Shown: piece by piece, positions 36,515 to 44,948 of the stretch
How positions within the stretch are numbered: position 1 is the first letter of the stretch
How the letters are laid out: every line of letters begins with the position of its first letter
Source of the DNA: Bradyrhizobium betae
GTDB taxonomy: Bacteria > Pseudomonadota > Alphaproteobacteria > Rhizobiales > Xanthobacteraceae
Assembly: GCF_004123905.1 (NCBI RefSeq)
Contig: NZ_MZXW01000024.1
Coordinates: forward strand, 1 to 64,000
Length of the DNA stretch: 64,000 bases
Direction: 5' to 3'
Notes under the pieces: model-generated
What the model saw: only the letters and a program-made list of their open reading frames with translations
What the model was told of the DNA's origin: nothing
Databases searched by the model: none
Translations under genes and position numbers: made by a program

Positions 36515-36751
36515 GTCAATGAAATGGAATTTCGAATGTGACGCGAAGCGAAGTCATTCTCTCCTTCGGCGTGTGCCGGGACGATGAAACGATTTTCGCC
36601 GATGCATCCGTTGGCAGAGCCCGCCGCGACTCCCACCCCTGCTTCATTCTTGCGCAGCATCGGCCGCGCACGCCGCACGTTCTCGAAAGCACCGCCTCGC
36701 TGAAACGTCCTTGCCCGCCGCAGCCGCAATACGAATTGCCATTTCATTGAC
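36515..36751. promoter_or_regulatory. Divergent promoters of the sulfonate locus with a shared ~19-bp element
   Basis: Bases 36515-36533 read on the minus strand GAAATTCCATTTCATTGAC; bases 36733-36751 read on the plus strand GAATTGCCATTTCATTGAC. The two copies differ at two positions and have the same orientation relative to their own gene. In each, the final TTGAC can serve as a -35 hexamer, with a weak -10 about 17 bases on. The copies lie ~155 and ~95 bases upstream of the two start codons. This points to one activator controlling both units, plausibly a sulfur-starvation regulator. The 485-base gap holds no gene. Confidence 0.65.
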
Positions 36752-36844
36752 TGCGTACCGCGCGATCATAGACTTCATCGTCTCGCTGCATCGTTTGCTC
36801 ACGCGTTGTGAGCCAAAGTAACAAGCAGGCAACAAGACAGGCCA

Positions 36845-37825
36845 ATGAGCATCAACTCCGACGATCATTCCATCACCCGCCGGCTTGCGGCATCGCTGCT
36901 CGCCGCAGCCATTACGCTATCGACCGCGGCCGCCGCGTTCGCGGCCGACACCGTCGTGCTGCGCGTCGGCGACCAGAAGGGCGGCAACCGCTCGCTGCTG
37001 GAGATTTCAGGCTACGCGAAGGACCTGCCCTACAAGATCGAATGGTCGGAATTCCCCGCCGCTGCGCCGATCCTGGAAGCACTCAACGCCGGCGCGCTCG
37101 ACGTCGGCTACACCGGCGACCTCTCCTTCCTCTCGGTCTACGCTGCCGGCGCGCCGATCAAGGCGATCGGCGGAACGCGCTCGGATGCAAGGACGCAAGC
37201 GATCCTGGTGCGCCAGGATTCGCCGATCAAGTCGGCCGCCGACCTCAAGGGCAAGCGGCTCGCCGGCACGCGCGGCGGCTGGGGCCAGTTTTTGATCGAC
37301 GCGACGCTGGAGAAGGCGCAGATCAAGCTGGAGGATGCCACCTTCGCCCCGCTTGGCCCGGTCGATGCCAAGATCGCGCTGGTGGCGGGTTCGATCGACG
37401 CCTGGGCGGTGTGGGAGCCCTACGTCTCGTTCGCGACGCTGAAGGACAAGGCCCGCGTGATCGCCGACGGCGAAGGCCTGACACCGACCATCACTTTCAT
37501 CGTCGCCTCCGACAACGCCATCGCCACCAAGCGCGCGGCGGTGCAGGACCTCGTGCAGCGGCTCAACAAGGCGCGGCTGTGGTCGCTCGACCACCTCGGC
37601 GAATACGCCAAAAGCACGGCCGAATTAACAAAACTGCCCGAGGACGTGCTGCTGTCGGCCTACACCGCGCAACGCACCAGCCCGATCGTAATCGACGAGA
37701 ACGTCGTGAAGGAGGTGCAGGCGGCATCAGACCGTTCGACGCGCTACGGCATCCTGCCGAAGACGCTCGACGTCGGCAAAGCCGTCGACCGCAGCTTCAC
37801 CGCCGCGGCCGCGGGATCGAATTAG
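36845..37825 (+). CDS. Second SsuA-like sulfonate-binding protein, divergent
   Basis: 326 residues with a signal peptide ending AAAAFAAD. Body: VVLRVGDQKGGNRSLLEISG, YKIEWSEFPAAAPILEALNA, GYTGDLSFLSVYAAGAPIKA, LKGKRLAGTRGGWGQFLIDA, DAKIALVAGSIDAWAVWEPY. It is a paralogue of the SsuA at 30242-31180 (same RVGDQKG, YKIEW and FPAAAP blocks). No permease or ATPase lies next to it, so it probably shares SsuBC. Expression is likely coordinated with the operon through the duplicated promoter element. Confidence 0.88.
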   Translation: MSINSDDHSITRRLAASLLAAAITLSTAAAAFAADTVVLRVGDQKGGNRSLLEISGYAKDLPYKIEWSEFPAAAPILEALNAGALDVGYTGDLSFLSVYAAGAPIKAIGGTRSDARTQAILVRQDSPIKSAADLKGKRLAGTRGGWGQFLIDATLEKAQIKLEDATFAPLGPVDAKIALVAGSIDAWAVWEPYVSFATLKDKARVIADGEGLTPTITFIVASDNAIATKRAAVQDLVQRLNKARLWSLDHLGEYAKSTAELTKLPEDVLLSAYTAQRTSPIVIDENVVKEVQAASDRSTRYGILPKTLDVGKAVDRSFTAAAAGSN

Positions 37826-37839
37826 CCGGACGCGGCGAC

Positions 37840-37938
37840 ATGCGCACATCTCGGCTCAAGGCCGGCCCGCTGCATCTCGCCGCGATCGTGCTCGCGCATT
37901 TCGCCTGCATGAGCCTGATCGTGTGGCTCTCGCTCTAG
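37840..37938 (+). CDS. Possible 32-residue membrane peptide after the second ssuA
   Basis: ATG at 37840, TAG at 37936. A basic start (MRTSRLKAGP) is followed by one hydrophobic span, LHLAAIVLAHFACMSLIVWLSL. It begins 14 bases after the ssuA-like stop. There is no good ribosome site, so it may be translated by coupling or not at all. Confidence 0.35.
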   Translation: MRTSRLKAGPLHLAAIVLAHFACMSLIVWLSL

Positions 37939-37948
37939 CCGCGCAGGA

Positions 37949-38380
37949 TCACCAATATCCGCGATAGTAGTGCCGGTAATACGGCCGGTAGTAGCCGTAG
38001 CGATAGCCGTAATACGGACGGTAAGGCCGATAGTATCGCGGATAGGCATAGGCTGGCCCGCCATAACCATAATAGGCTGGCGCATAGCCGTACCCGTAGC
38101 CATAACCCGGATATCCGTAGCCACCGTAATACGGGCCGCCGCCATAGTAGCCATAAGAGCTGCTGGCGATGGCACCGCCGATGATGGCGCCGGCCGCGAG
38201 ACCTCCAAGGCCCCATCCCCAACCACCGCCGCGCCAATGCACCTGCGTGACATCGTCGCCGGCCGCGGCCTTCATGGTCGCGACATTGGTCGGCATCGGA
38301 CCCGCTGAGGCCTGCCCGATTTGGCCGGCGATGACCGCGCCAGCGAGCGAACAGGCAATTGCCGTTTTCCAGATCCTCAT
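37949..38380 (-). CDS. Exported Gly/Tyr-rich protein
   Basis: 143 residues from ATG 38380. A signal peptide (MRIWKTAIACSLAGAVIAGQ) leads to a short linker, a glycine zipper-like WGWGLGGLAAGAIIGGAIAS, then a tail of repeated Gly-Tyr and Arg-Tyr motifs (YYGGGPYYGGYGYPGYGYGY, RYYRPYRPYYGYRYGYYRPY). Such low-complexity exported proteins are frequent in rhizobia with no known role; envelope or surface location is likely. The Tyr/Pro/Arg repeats dominate about half of the protein. Confidence 0.75.
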   Translation of the reverse strand: MRIWKTAIACSLAGAVIAGQIGQASAGPMPTNVATMKAAAGDDVTQVHWRGGGWGWGLGGLAAGAIIGGAIASSSYGYYGGGPYYGGYGYPGYGYGYGYAPAYYGYGGPAYAYPRYYRPYRPYYGYRYGYYRPYYRHYYRGYW

Positions 38381-38729
38381 CGTCTTACTCCCTGTCTGAC
38401 GTCTCGTTTGGAAATGGATCGCAGCGCCATGATCGGTCATCCTTGCGCCAAGTCAAAGTCTCGAATTCGGCCTCGACTTTGCGTGCACCGCACAAGACGC
38501 ATGCCTCCATTCTGACCAGCCGGTTTGCGACGGGGCTCGACGGCCCCTCCGCATGTGACACCGGCACGACGGTGGCTGAGGCCCGGTCCCCCCGGCAAAG
38601 CATTAAGCTTCCCGTGCATTCGCAACCAACAACCACCTTCCTGATTTACTATTCGTGCCATTACTATCGGTTCCAATGTGCGCGGGCCGGGAGGCTTCTC
38701 GCGAAGCGCCACGTTTGTGGGAGGAAGAC
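38381..38729. other. Divergent intergenic region before glgC
   Basis: About 350 bases between the leftward Gly/Tyr-rich gene and glgC. I see no gene. It should contain both promoters; only the glgC ribosome site GGGAGGAAGAC just before 38730 is clear. Confidence 0.45.
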
Positions 38730-39992
38730 ATGAGTGCCGCGAGACCCGAGCCGCTTGCCCGTCAGGCGCTGGCGTTCGTCCTGGCCGGCGGACGCGGCAG
38801 CCGGCTCCTGGAGCTGACCGACCGGCGCGCCAAGCCCGCCGTGTATTTCGGCGGAAAGTCCCGCATCATCGATTTCGCGCTCTCGAACGCGGTGAATTCG
38901 GGCATTCGCCGCATCGCGGTCGCCACCCAGTACAAGGCGCACAGCCTGATCCGGCATCTCCAGATGGGCTGGAACTTCTTCCGCCCCGAGCGCAACGAGA
39001 GCTTTGACATCCTGCCCGCCAGCCAGCGCGTGTCGGAGAACATGTGGTATGTCGGCACGGCGGATGCGATCTACCAGAACATCGACATCATCGAGTCCCA
39101 TGCCTGCCGCTTCATCGTCGTGCTCGCCGGCGACCATATCTATAAAATGGACTACGAGGTGATGCTGCGCCAGCACGTCGACAGCGGCGCCGACGTCACC
39201 GTCGGCTGCCTCGAAATGCCGCGCCAGGAATCGTCCGGCTTCGGCATCATGCATATCGACGAGAACGGTTGGATCCAGGAGTTCCTGGAGAAGCCGAAGG
39301 ATCCGCCGCCGATGCCCGGCAAGCCCGACGTCTCGCTCGCCAGCATGGGCATCTACGTGTTCAACGCGAACTTCCTGTTCGACCAGCTCAAACGCGACGC
39401 GGAGGACCCGAACTCCAACCACGATTTCGGCAAAGACATTATCCCCTACCTCGTCAAGAACGGCCGGGCGATGGCACACCAGTATTCGACCTCGTGCGTG
39501 CGCTCCGGCAGCGATCCGCGCGCCTATTGGCGCGATGTCGGCACGGTCGACGCCTATTGGGCTGCCAATATCGACCTCACCGACGTGGTGCCGGAGCTCG
39601 ATCTGTTCGACCGCGCCTGGCCGATCTGGTCTTACGCCGAAATCACGCCGCCTGCGAAATTCGTCCATGACGAGGAGAGCCGGCGCGGCCAGGCGGTGAG
39701 TTCGCTGGTCTCGGGCGGCTGCATCATCTCCGGCGCCTCGCTGCGCCGCTCGTTGCTGTTCACCGGCGTGCGCATCAACTCCTACGCCAATGTCGAGAAC
39801 GCGGTGATCATGCCCTACGTGACTGTCGGCCGCGGCGCACGGCTGAAGAACGTCGTGATCGACCGCGGCATCGAGATCCCCGAGGGCCTCGTCGTGGGCG
39901 AAGATCCCGAGCTCGATGCCAAACGCTTCCGCACCACCGAGCAGGGCATCTCCCTCATCACCCAACCGATGATCGACAGGCTCAATACATGA
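38730..39992 (+). CDS. glgC: Glucose-1-phosphate adenylyltransferase
   Basis: ADP-glucose pyrophosphorylase, first committed step of bacterial glycogen synthesis. 420 residues: [20 protein letters not shown] (nucleotide-binding GGxGxRL), [40 protein letters not shown] (metal Asp), [20 protein letters not shown] (sugar-phosphate block) and a C-terminal left-handed beta-helix with [24 protein letters not shown] precedes ATG 38730. glgA starts inside its last codons, so the pair is co-translated. Confidence 0.96.
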   Translation: MSAARPEPLARQALAFVLAGGRGSRLLELTDRRAKPAVYFGGKSRIIDFALSNAVNSGIRRIAVATQYKAHSLIRHLQMGWNFFRPERNESFDILPASQRVSENMWYVGTADAIYQNIDIIESHACRFIVVLAGDHIYKMDYEVMLRQHVDSGADVTVGCLEMPRQESSGFGIMHIDENGWIQEFLEKPKDPPPMPGKPDVSLASMGIYVFNANFLFDQLKRDAEDPNSNHDFGKDIIPYLVKNGRAMAHQYSTSCVRSGSDPRAYWRDVGTVDAYWAANIDLTDVVPELDLFDRAWPIWSYAEITPPAKFVHDEESRRGQAVSSLVSGGCIISGASLRRSLLFTGVRINSYANVENAVIMPYVTVGRGARLKNVVIDRGIEIPEGLVVGEDPELDAKRFRTTEQGISLITQPMIDRLNT

Positions 39993-41440
39993 TGCCTGTT
40001 CGCGTCCTCGCGGTCGCCTCTGAAGTCTATCCCATCGTCAAGACCGGCGGCCTCGCGGATGTCGCCGGCGCGCTGCCGAGCGCGCTGAAGGCGCACGGCG
40101 TCGAGATGCGCACGCTGATGCCGGGTTATCCCGACGTGATGCGGCGGGTTTCCGGAGCAGAAGAAATCCGGCACTGGCCGGATTATTTCGGCGGCCCCGG
40201 GCGGCTGCTCGCAGGCTCCCATGAGGGCCTCGATCTGTTCGTGCTCGACGTGCCGCATCTCTATGCACGACCGGGCAACCCCTATGTCACGCCTGAGGGC
40301 CTCGACTGGCCGGACAATGGCGTGCGCTTCGCTGCGCTATCGCGCGTCGCCGCCGACATCGGCCACGGCCTCGTTCCGGCCTTCGTGCCTGACGTCGTGC
40401 ACGCCCATGACTGGCAGGCAGGGCTCGCGCCAGCCTATCTGCACTATGACGGCGGGGCGCGGCCGGGCACCGTGATGACCATTCACAACATGGCCTATCA
40501 GGGCAAGTTCGCATCCGAGCTGGTCGGATCGATCGGGCTGCCCTGGCACTCGTTCAACGTCAACGATCTCGAATATTTTGGCGGGATCAGTTTCCTGAAG
40601 GCAGGCCTGCAATTCGCTGATCGCATCACGACGGTGTCACCGACCTACGCGCAGGAGATCCAGACCGATGAAGGCGGCATGGGGTTCGGCGGCTTGCTGC
40701 GCGCGCGCGCCGACGCATTGAGCGGCATCCTCAACGGCATCGACATCGAGGTCTGGAATCCGCAAACGGACCCGCACATCGCCTATCGCTTCGGCGCGGA
40801 CGAACTGACGTTTCGGGCCGCGAACAAGGCGGTGCTTCAGCAGCAGTTTAATCTCGACTCCTCCGACGAAGCCCCGCTGCTCGGCGTCATCAGCCGCCTG
40901 TCCTGGCAGAAGGGTCTCGATCTCCTGCTGGAGACGATCCCGATGATCCTCGAGCAAGGCATGCAGCTCGCACTGCTCGGCAGCGGCGATCGCGATCTCC
41001 AGGATCGCTATCAGGCCGCGGCCCGCGCGAATCCCGGCCGCATCGGGGTCCTGATCGGCTACGACGAGATCCTGGCACATCTGATCCAGGCCGGCTCGGA
41101 CGCGCTGATCGTGCCGTCGCGGTTCGAGCCGTGCGGCCTCACCCAACTCTGCGCACTGCGCTATGGCGCTGTCCCGATCGTCTCCCGCGTCGGCGGGCTG
41201 GAAGATACCATTGTCGATATCGGCGAGGCCGACCGCGACGCCACCGGTTTCAAGTTCGGTCCGGTCTCCGCGGATGCGCTCGCCTGGACGCTGCGCAAGG
41301 CCAACACCACCTTCCATAACAAATCGGCTTGGCGGCGGCTGCAACTGAATGGCCTTGCCACGGACGTCTCCTGGCGCAACCGCGCCGGCGACTATGCTAC
41401 GCTCTACCGCAATCTCATGGCGGCGCGCCGCCCGGCGTGA
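39989..41440 (+). CDS. glgA: Glycogen synthase (ADP-glucose type)
   Basis: GT5 glucosyltransferase that extends alpha-1,4-glucan from ADP-glucose. 483 residues, normal for the family. The KTGGLADV motif is at the start ([20 protein letters not shown]); [50 protein letters not shown] and the C-terminal [20 protein letters not shown] with the catalytic Glu (E in RFEPCG) are intact. It overlaps glgC by four bases (ATGA). No glgB, glgP or glgX is adjacent. Confidence 0.96.
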   Translation: MMPVRVLAVASEVYPIVKTGGLADVAGALPSALKAHGVEMRTLMPGYPDVMRRVSGAEEIRHWPDYFGGPGRLLAGSHEGLDLFVLDVPHLYARPGNPYVTPEGLDWPDNGVRFAALSRVAADIGHGLVPAFVPDVVHAHDWQAGLAPAYLHYDGGARPGTVMTIHNMAYQGKFASELVGSIGLPWHSFNVNDLEYFGGISFLKAGLQFADRITTVSPTYAQEIQTDEGGMGFGGLLRARADALSGILNGIDIEVWNPQTDPHIAYRFGADELTFRAANKAVLQQQFNLDSSDEAPLLGVISRLSWQKGLDLLLETIPMILEQGMQLALLGSGDRDLQDRYQAAARANPGRIGVLIGYDEILAHLIQAGSDALIVPSRFEPCGLTQLCALRYGAVPIVSRVGGLEDTIVDIGEADRDATGFKFGPVSADALAWTLRKANTTFHNKSAWRRLQLNGLATDVSWRNRAGDYATLYRNLMAARRPA

Positions 41441-41470
41441 CCATCGTCGAATCCATGCTATAGAGCCGGC

Positions 41471-41731
41471 ATGGACCCCCTCGCAATCAAGCTGATCGGC
41501 TTTGCCGCCGCCACCTGCACCACCGTCGCCTACGCGCCGCAGGTCATCAAGGTCTGGAAGACCCGCTCGGCGCGCGACATCTCGCTCGGCATGTTCCTGA
41601 TCATGGTGCTGGGCCTGGCGCTCTGGCTCGTCTACGGCCTGCTCTCGGGCGACGCGCCACTGATCGCCTCGAACGCCGTCACCATGCTGCTCGCCGGCGG
41701 CATTCTGGTGATGAAGCTGAAATACGGGTGA
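41471..41731 (+). CDS. SemiSWEET sugar transporter
   Basis: 86 residues with three membrane helices, the half-SWEET architecture that works as a dimer. The PQ-loop motif is in TTVAYAPQVIKVWKTRSARD, and the third helix is NAVTMLLAGGILVMKL with the conserved Asn. The sequence closely fits the Bradyrhizobium SemiSWEET used for structural work. It starts 30 bases after glgA, so it may be co-transcribed with the glycogen genes, linking sugar flux to storage. Confidence 0.9.
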   Translation: MDPLAIKLIGFAAATCTTVAYAPQVIKVWKTRSARDISLGMFLIMVLGLALWLVYGLLSGDAPLIASNAVTMLLAGGILVMKLKYG

Positions 41732-41742
41732 GGTTGTCGCTG

Positions 41743-41825
41743 CGTAGGGTGGATTAGCCGAAGGCGTAATCCACCATCGAGCCGCAATGAAAGGGGTGGA
41801 TTACGCTTCGCTAATCCACCCTACG
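41743..41825. repeat. Palindromic repeat, family C, overlapping a stop codon
   Basis: Left arm CGTAGGGTGGATTAGCCGAA with GGCGTAATCCACC; right arm GGTGGATTACGCTTCGCTAA with TCCACCCTACG. The outermost five bases (41821-41825) contain the TAG of the leftward dioxygenase gene. It lies between two convergent genes and can fold into a long hairpin. Confidence 0.8.
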
Positions 41826-42621
41826 ATTCACCAAACACATACGACGCCATCGCGACGTTCGCGACCTCGTCGACGAAAACGCGCTTGCCCACATCACGAC
41901 CAGCGGCACCAGCCGCGACCATCAGCGGCAGCAGATGGTCCTCACGCGGATGCGCAAGGCGGGCGCTCGGCGCGCTCTCCCAGTCGACCAGCATCGCGTT
42001 GCGGCGCGCAGGATCCGGATTGCCGATCGCCTCGTTCAGATAGGCCTCGAAATCATAGGAAACCGGCTTGGACTCCGCACGCCCGAAGCCGCGCATGTTG
42101 TGATAGGTCAGCCCGCTGCCGACGATCAAAATGCCTTCGTCCCGCAACGAGGCGATCGCCTGCCCGACCTTGATGTGCTCGGCCGCATCGTAAGTCGACT
42201 TCAGCGACAGCAGCACGATCGGCATGTCCGCGTTCGGATACATCAGGCCGAGCGGCACGAAGGTGCCGTGATCAAAACCCTGATTGGGATCCTCCCGGCA
42301 ATCGAGGCCCGCGTGCTTGAGCAGCGCCCTCACCTCCGCGGCGAGCTCAGGCTGGCCCGGCGCCGGATATTTCAGGTGATAGGTATGCTCGGGGAAACCG
42401 TAATAATCGTACACCATCGGCGGATGCGCCGATGTGGACACGGTGAAGGCGTCGGCCTCCCAATGTCCTGATATGACGAGCACGGCCTTCGGTCTTTCGG
42501 GCAGAAGCTGCGGCAGCCGGCCGAACTCCGCGGCGGTTTTGGCATATTGCACCCGCCGGTCCTCCATGAACGGCCAGGGGCCGCCGCCATGCGACAGGAA
42601 CAGGGTCGGAAATCGCGTCAT
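41821..42621 (-). CDS. DODA/YgiD-type extradiol ring-cleavage dioxygenase
   Basis: 266 residues. LigB-like fold with iron or zinc ligands in FLSHGGGPW (His), AVLVISGHWEADAFTVSTS (His), and GFDHGTFVPLGLMYPNADMP (His), plus a late HPREDHLLPLMVAAGAA block. Family members open DOPA or related catechols; several bacterial members are uncharacterised. Its stop codon falls within a palindromic repeat. No pathway partners adjoin it. Confidence 0.85.
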   Translation of the reverse strand: MTRFPTLFLSHGGGPWPFMEDRRVQYAKTAAEFGRLPQLLPERPKAVLVISGHWEADAFTVSTSAHPPMVYDYYGFPEHTYHLKYPAPGQPELAAEVRALLKHAGLDCREDPNQGFDHGTFVPLGLMYPNADMPIVLLSLKSTYDAAEHIKVGQAIASLRDEGILIVGSGLTYHNMRGFGRAESKPVSYDFEAYLNEAIGNPDPARRNAMLVDWESAPSARLAHPREDHLLPLMVAAGAAGRDVGKRVFVDEVANVAMASYVFGES

Positions 42622-42781
42622 GGGCGAAGGCTCATCTCAAAGGCAACATGCGCGTGTAGCTGTCCGCGCGATCGGCGGCGAGCATAGGCAAAGTCGTATG
42701 GTTAGCAAGTCGTTAACGATTTGCCGCCCACAATCGCAGCCGTGGCCGAAGGAGTCGGCCTGAAGACATGCGAGACGTGAG

Positions 42782-42961
42782 ATGAAGAAGTTTGCGCTGG
42801 GGGACGTCGTCAACAGTGACAAGGGCCGCCGCGGCGTCGTTCGCGCCGCCTACCGGTCGAAGGAAGGCCAGCAGTTCTACGCCGTCGAGAAGGATGGCGC
42901 GATGGACCACCTCGAGGAACACCGGCTGACGCCGGCCCCACGCGTCGAGCTCGCGGCCTAG
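42782..42961 (+). CDS. Small basic protein (59 aa), function unknown
   Basis: ATG 42782, 59 codons, TAG. The sequence MKKFALGDVVNSDKGRRGVV, then RAAYRSKEGQQFYAVEKDGA and MDHLEEHRL reads as a small beta-barrel of the kind seen in short Tudor/SH3-like or KOW-like proteins (GDVVNS...RGVVRA...FYAVE). Codon use matches its neighbours. Function unknown; possibly a nucleic-acid-binding small protein. Confidence 0.65.
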   Translation: MKKFALGDVVNSDKGRRGVVRAAYRSKEGQQFYAVEKDGAMDHLEEHRLTPAPRVELAA

Positions 42962-42982
42962 ATCCAACTCCTTATCGTCGCG

Positions 42983-44443
42983 CTAGCGCGCGAGCCGGTC
43001 GAGATGCTCCGCAAAGGGATCGTCGCCGCTCGCGATGCGCTCGTTCGCGATCAGCAGCAGGCGATCGCCGCCTGCGGTCGCATCCCAATGCGGCAGATCC
43101 GGGCCGTTGGGATCACCGCTCTTTGCAAAATTGATCCAGTAGGCGCGCATGCGGTTCGCGACCTCGCGGTCGTGCCGTGAAAAGATGCCCGCGCCGGGTA
43201 CGCCTTCCACGCCGAAGATGAATTGCAATTCCCGCCCGTGACCGCCTTCCGGATTTGCGCGCCGCGCCTCGGGCACATAGGCGAAGCGATAGCGGAAGAC
43301 CGGCGCGCCGCTCGCAGTATGCAGCCGCGCGAGCAGCCTCACCGGTTCGGAGAAGACCTTGTCGGTATAGAACCTTGCCATCAGGTCCGAAGCTTTCGTG
43401 ACATCAGGATAGAGCTTGCGCAATTCATCGATCGCGATGCCGGACGACGCGAGCTCCTTCGCGATGTCGGGTTCGCTGTCGAAATCCGTTTCGTCATCGT
43501 TGCAGCCGATGATCAGCGCAATCCGGCTTTCATGTCCGGCCGCAAAGCCTGTCGCGATATCTTCCGTCACATGAACCCGATCGATCGCCGGCGCAAAACC
43601 GTGCGGTGATGTCGCGAGCAGCTTCTGTTCGGCAGCCAACAGACGTCTCGGCACGGCTGCGCGCAAATCTGCGGGACGTCCGAGTTCAGTCACAAATTGC
43701 AGGCCCGCAGCCTCGGCCTCTTGCCGCGAGCGCAAGTGGACGCGGCCGGGCACCGATTGCAAAATGGCTTTCTGGAACAGACCGCGCGCCTCGTCGCACA
43801 GCATCAACAGCGCGATCGACGTCGCACCCGCGCCGCTGCCGAACAGGGTGACGTTATTGGGATCGCCGCCGAACGCCGCGATATTGTCGTGGACCCAATG
43901 CAGCGCCGCGATCTGGTCCATCAGCCCGTAATTTCCGGAGCCGCCTTCCGACAGCGCGGGATGGCTGAGCCAGCCGAGGGCGCCGAGGCGATAATTCACG
44001 GTCACGACGATGAGGCCGGCCTGCGCCAGCCTGGCGCCGTCGAACAGCGGGTCGTTCGCGGTACCGCTGACGAAAGCGCCGTCGTGGATGAACACCATCA
44101 CCGGCAGCGGGCCGTCGACCCCGAAGGGGCGGAACACGTTCAGTGTCAGGCAATCCTCGCTCGCGTCCGCCAGCGACGGCTGGAGACAAGGCGCGCCGTA
44201 ATCATAGGCCGTTCGCATCTCGGAACTCTCGGCCGTTGCCTGCGGCGGGCGCCAGCGCAGCTCGCCGACCGGCGGGGCTGCGTAAGCAAGCCCCTTGAAG
44301 AACGCCACCTCGCCTTCGACGGCGCCAAGCATCTGGCCTTCACGCGTCAGCGCAAACGGGAACTGCCCGACCGGCTGGGCGATGGCCGGGCCGGCGAGGC
44401 AAAGGACAACGGAAGCCGCAATGAGCGCAAGCAGGGACCGCAT
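42983..44443 (-). CDS. Type-B carboxylesterase-like protein lacking the Ser nucleophile
   Basis: 486 residues with signal peptide MRSLLALIAASVVLCLAGPA. The fold is plain: FFKGLAYAAPPVGELRWRPP, SEDCLTLNVFRP, VNYRLGALGWLSHPALS, NYGLMDQIAALHWVHDNIAA, FGGDPNNVTLFGSGAGATSI. In true enzymes the last block is FGESAGA; here it is FGSGAGA, so residue 204 is Gly instead of the Ser nucleophile. The oxyanion loop HGGG is also altered to HDGAF (about 120-124). The acid (GCNDDETDF) and a histidine (GGHGRELQF) are kept. It may be catalytically dead, a binding protein, or use Ser203. Confidence 0.82.
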   Translation of the reverse strand: MRSLLALIAASVVLCLAGPAIAQPVGQFPFALTREGQMLGAVEGEVAFFKGLAYAAPPVGELRWRPPQATAESSEMRTAYDYGAPCLQPSLADASEDCLTLNVFRPFGVDGPLPVMVFIHDGAFVSGTANDPLFDGARLAQAGLIVVTVNYRLGALGWLSHPALSEGGSGNYGLMDQIAALHWVHDNIAAFGGDPNNVTLFGSGAGATSIALLMLCDEARGLFQKAILQSVPGRVHLRSRQEAEAAGLQFVTELGRPADLRAAVPRRLLAAEQKLLATSPHGFAPAIDRVHVTEDIATGFAAGHESRIALIIGCNDDETDFDSEPDIAKELASSGIAIDELRKLYPDVTKASDLMARFYTDKVFSEPVRLLARLHTASGAPVFRYRFAYVPEARRANPEGGHGRELQFIFGVEGVPGAGIFSRHDREVANRMRAYWINFAKSGDPNGPDLPHWDATAGGDRLLLIANERIASGDDPFAEHLDRLAR

Positions 44444-44509
44444 CTCTGGGGAGCTCGATGCGCGGAGAGGTTCCCGGCAGGTTACGTCCGCGGCCCGCAA
44501 CGAGGCAAG

Positions 44510-44719
44510 CTAGTTGCCCTTGGCGATGATCTCCGCCAGCGCCCGCCTTGCGATGATGCCGAGCTCACCGAGCGTGGAGTGTCCGGCCCGCGCCGCTTCG
44601 ATCAGGCGCTCGGCGATGAACCTGCGGCTGTCGTGATCGCCGCCGTGCGGCAGTTGGCGGCACGTCTCCTCAAGGACGACGTCCATGTTGGCTTTGGTTC
44701 GCTCACTCAACTCTGTCAT
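44510..44719 (-). CDS. Conserved-looking small protein (69 aa), function unknown
   Basis: ATG 44719, 69 codons. MTELSERTKANMDVVLEETC followed by RQLPHGGDHDSRRFIAERLI and EAARAGHSTLGELGIIARRA is helical and amphipathic, with no membrane span. The longer open frame to 44983 lacks protein-like composition. It lies between the esterase-like gene and the divergent monooxygenase fusion. No family with known role recognised. Confidence 0.7.
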   Translation of the reverse strand: MTELSERTKANMDVVLEETCRQLPHGGDHDSRRFIAERLIEAARAGHSTLGELGIIARRALAEIIAKGN

Positions 44720-44948
44720 GACGCCCTGGGCACGCGTGGCTTGTAGCCGCAAGCATACACAGACGGATGTGGTCTGATTAGCCCGGACTATCCCGGCGAT
44801 TGTGCATCGCGGTGCGTGTGCCGCCACAACCTTCGCGCGATCGCGACGACCCCGCAAACGACTACCGAAGATTGCACTTGTTCTGGTGACAAGCCGAGCC
44901 TGCAGCGTTAGCCTGCCGGCAAACAAACAAATACACGGGAGGAATGCC

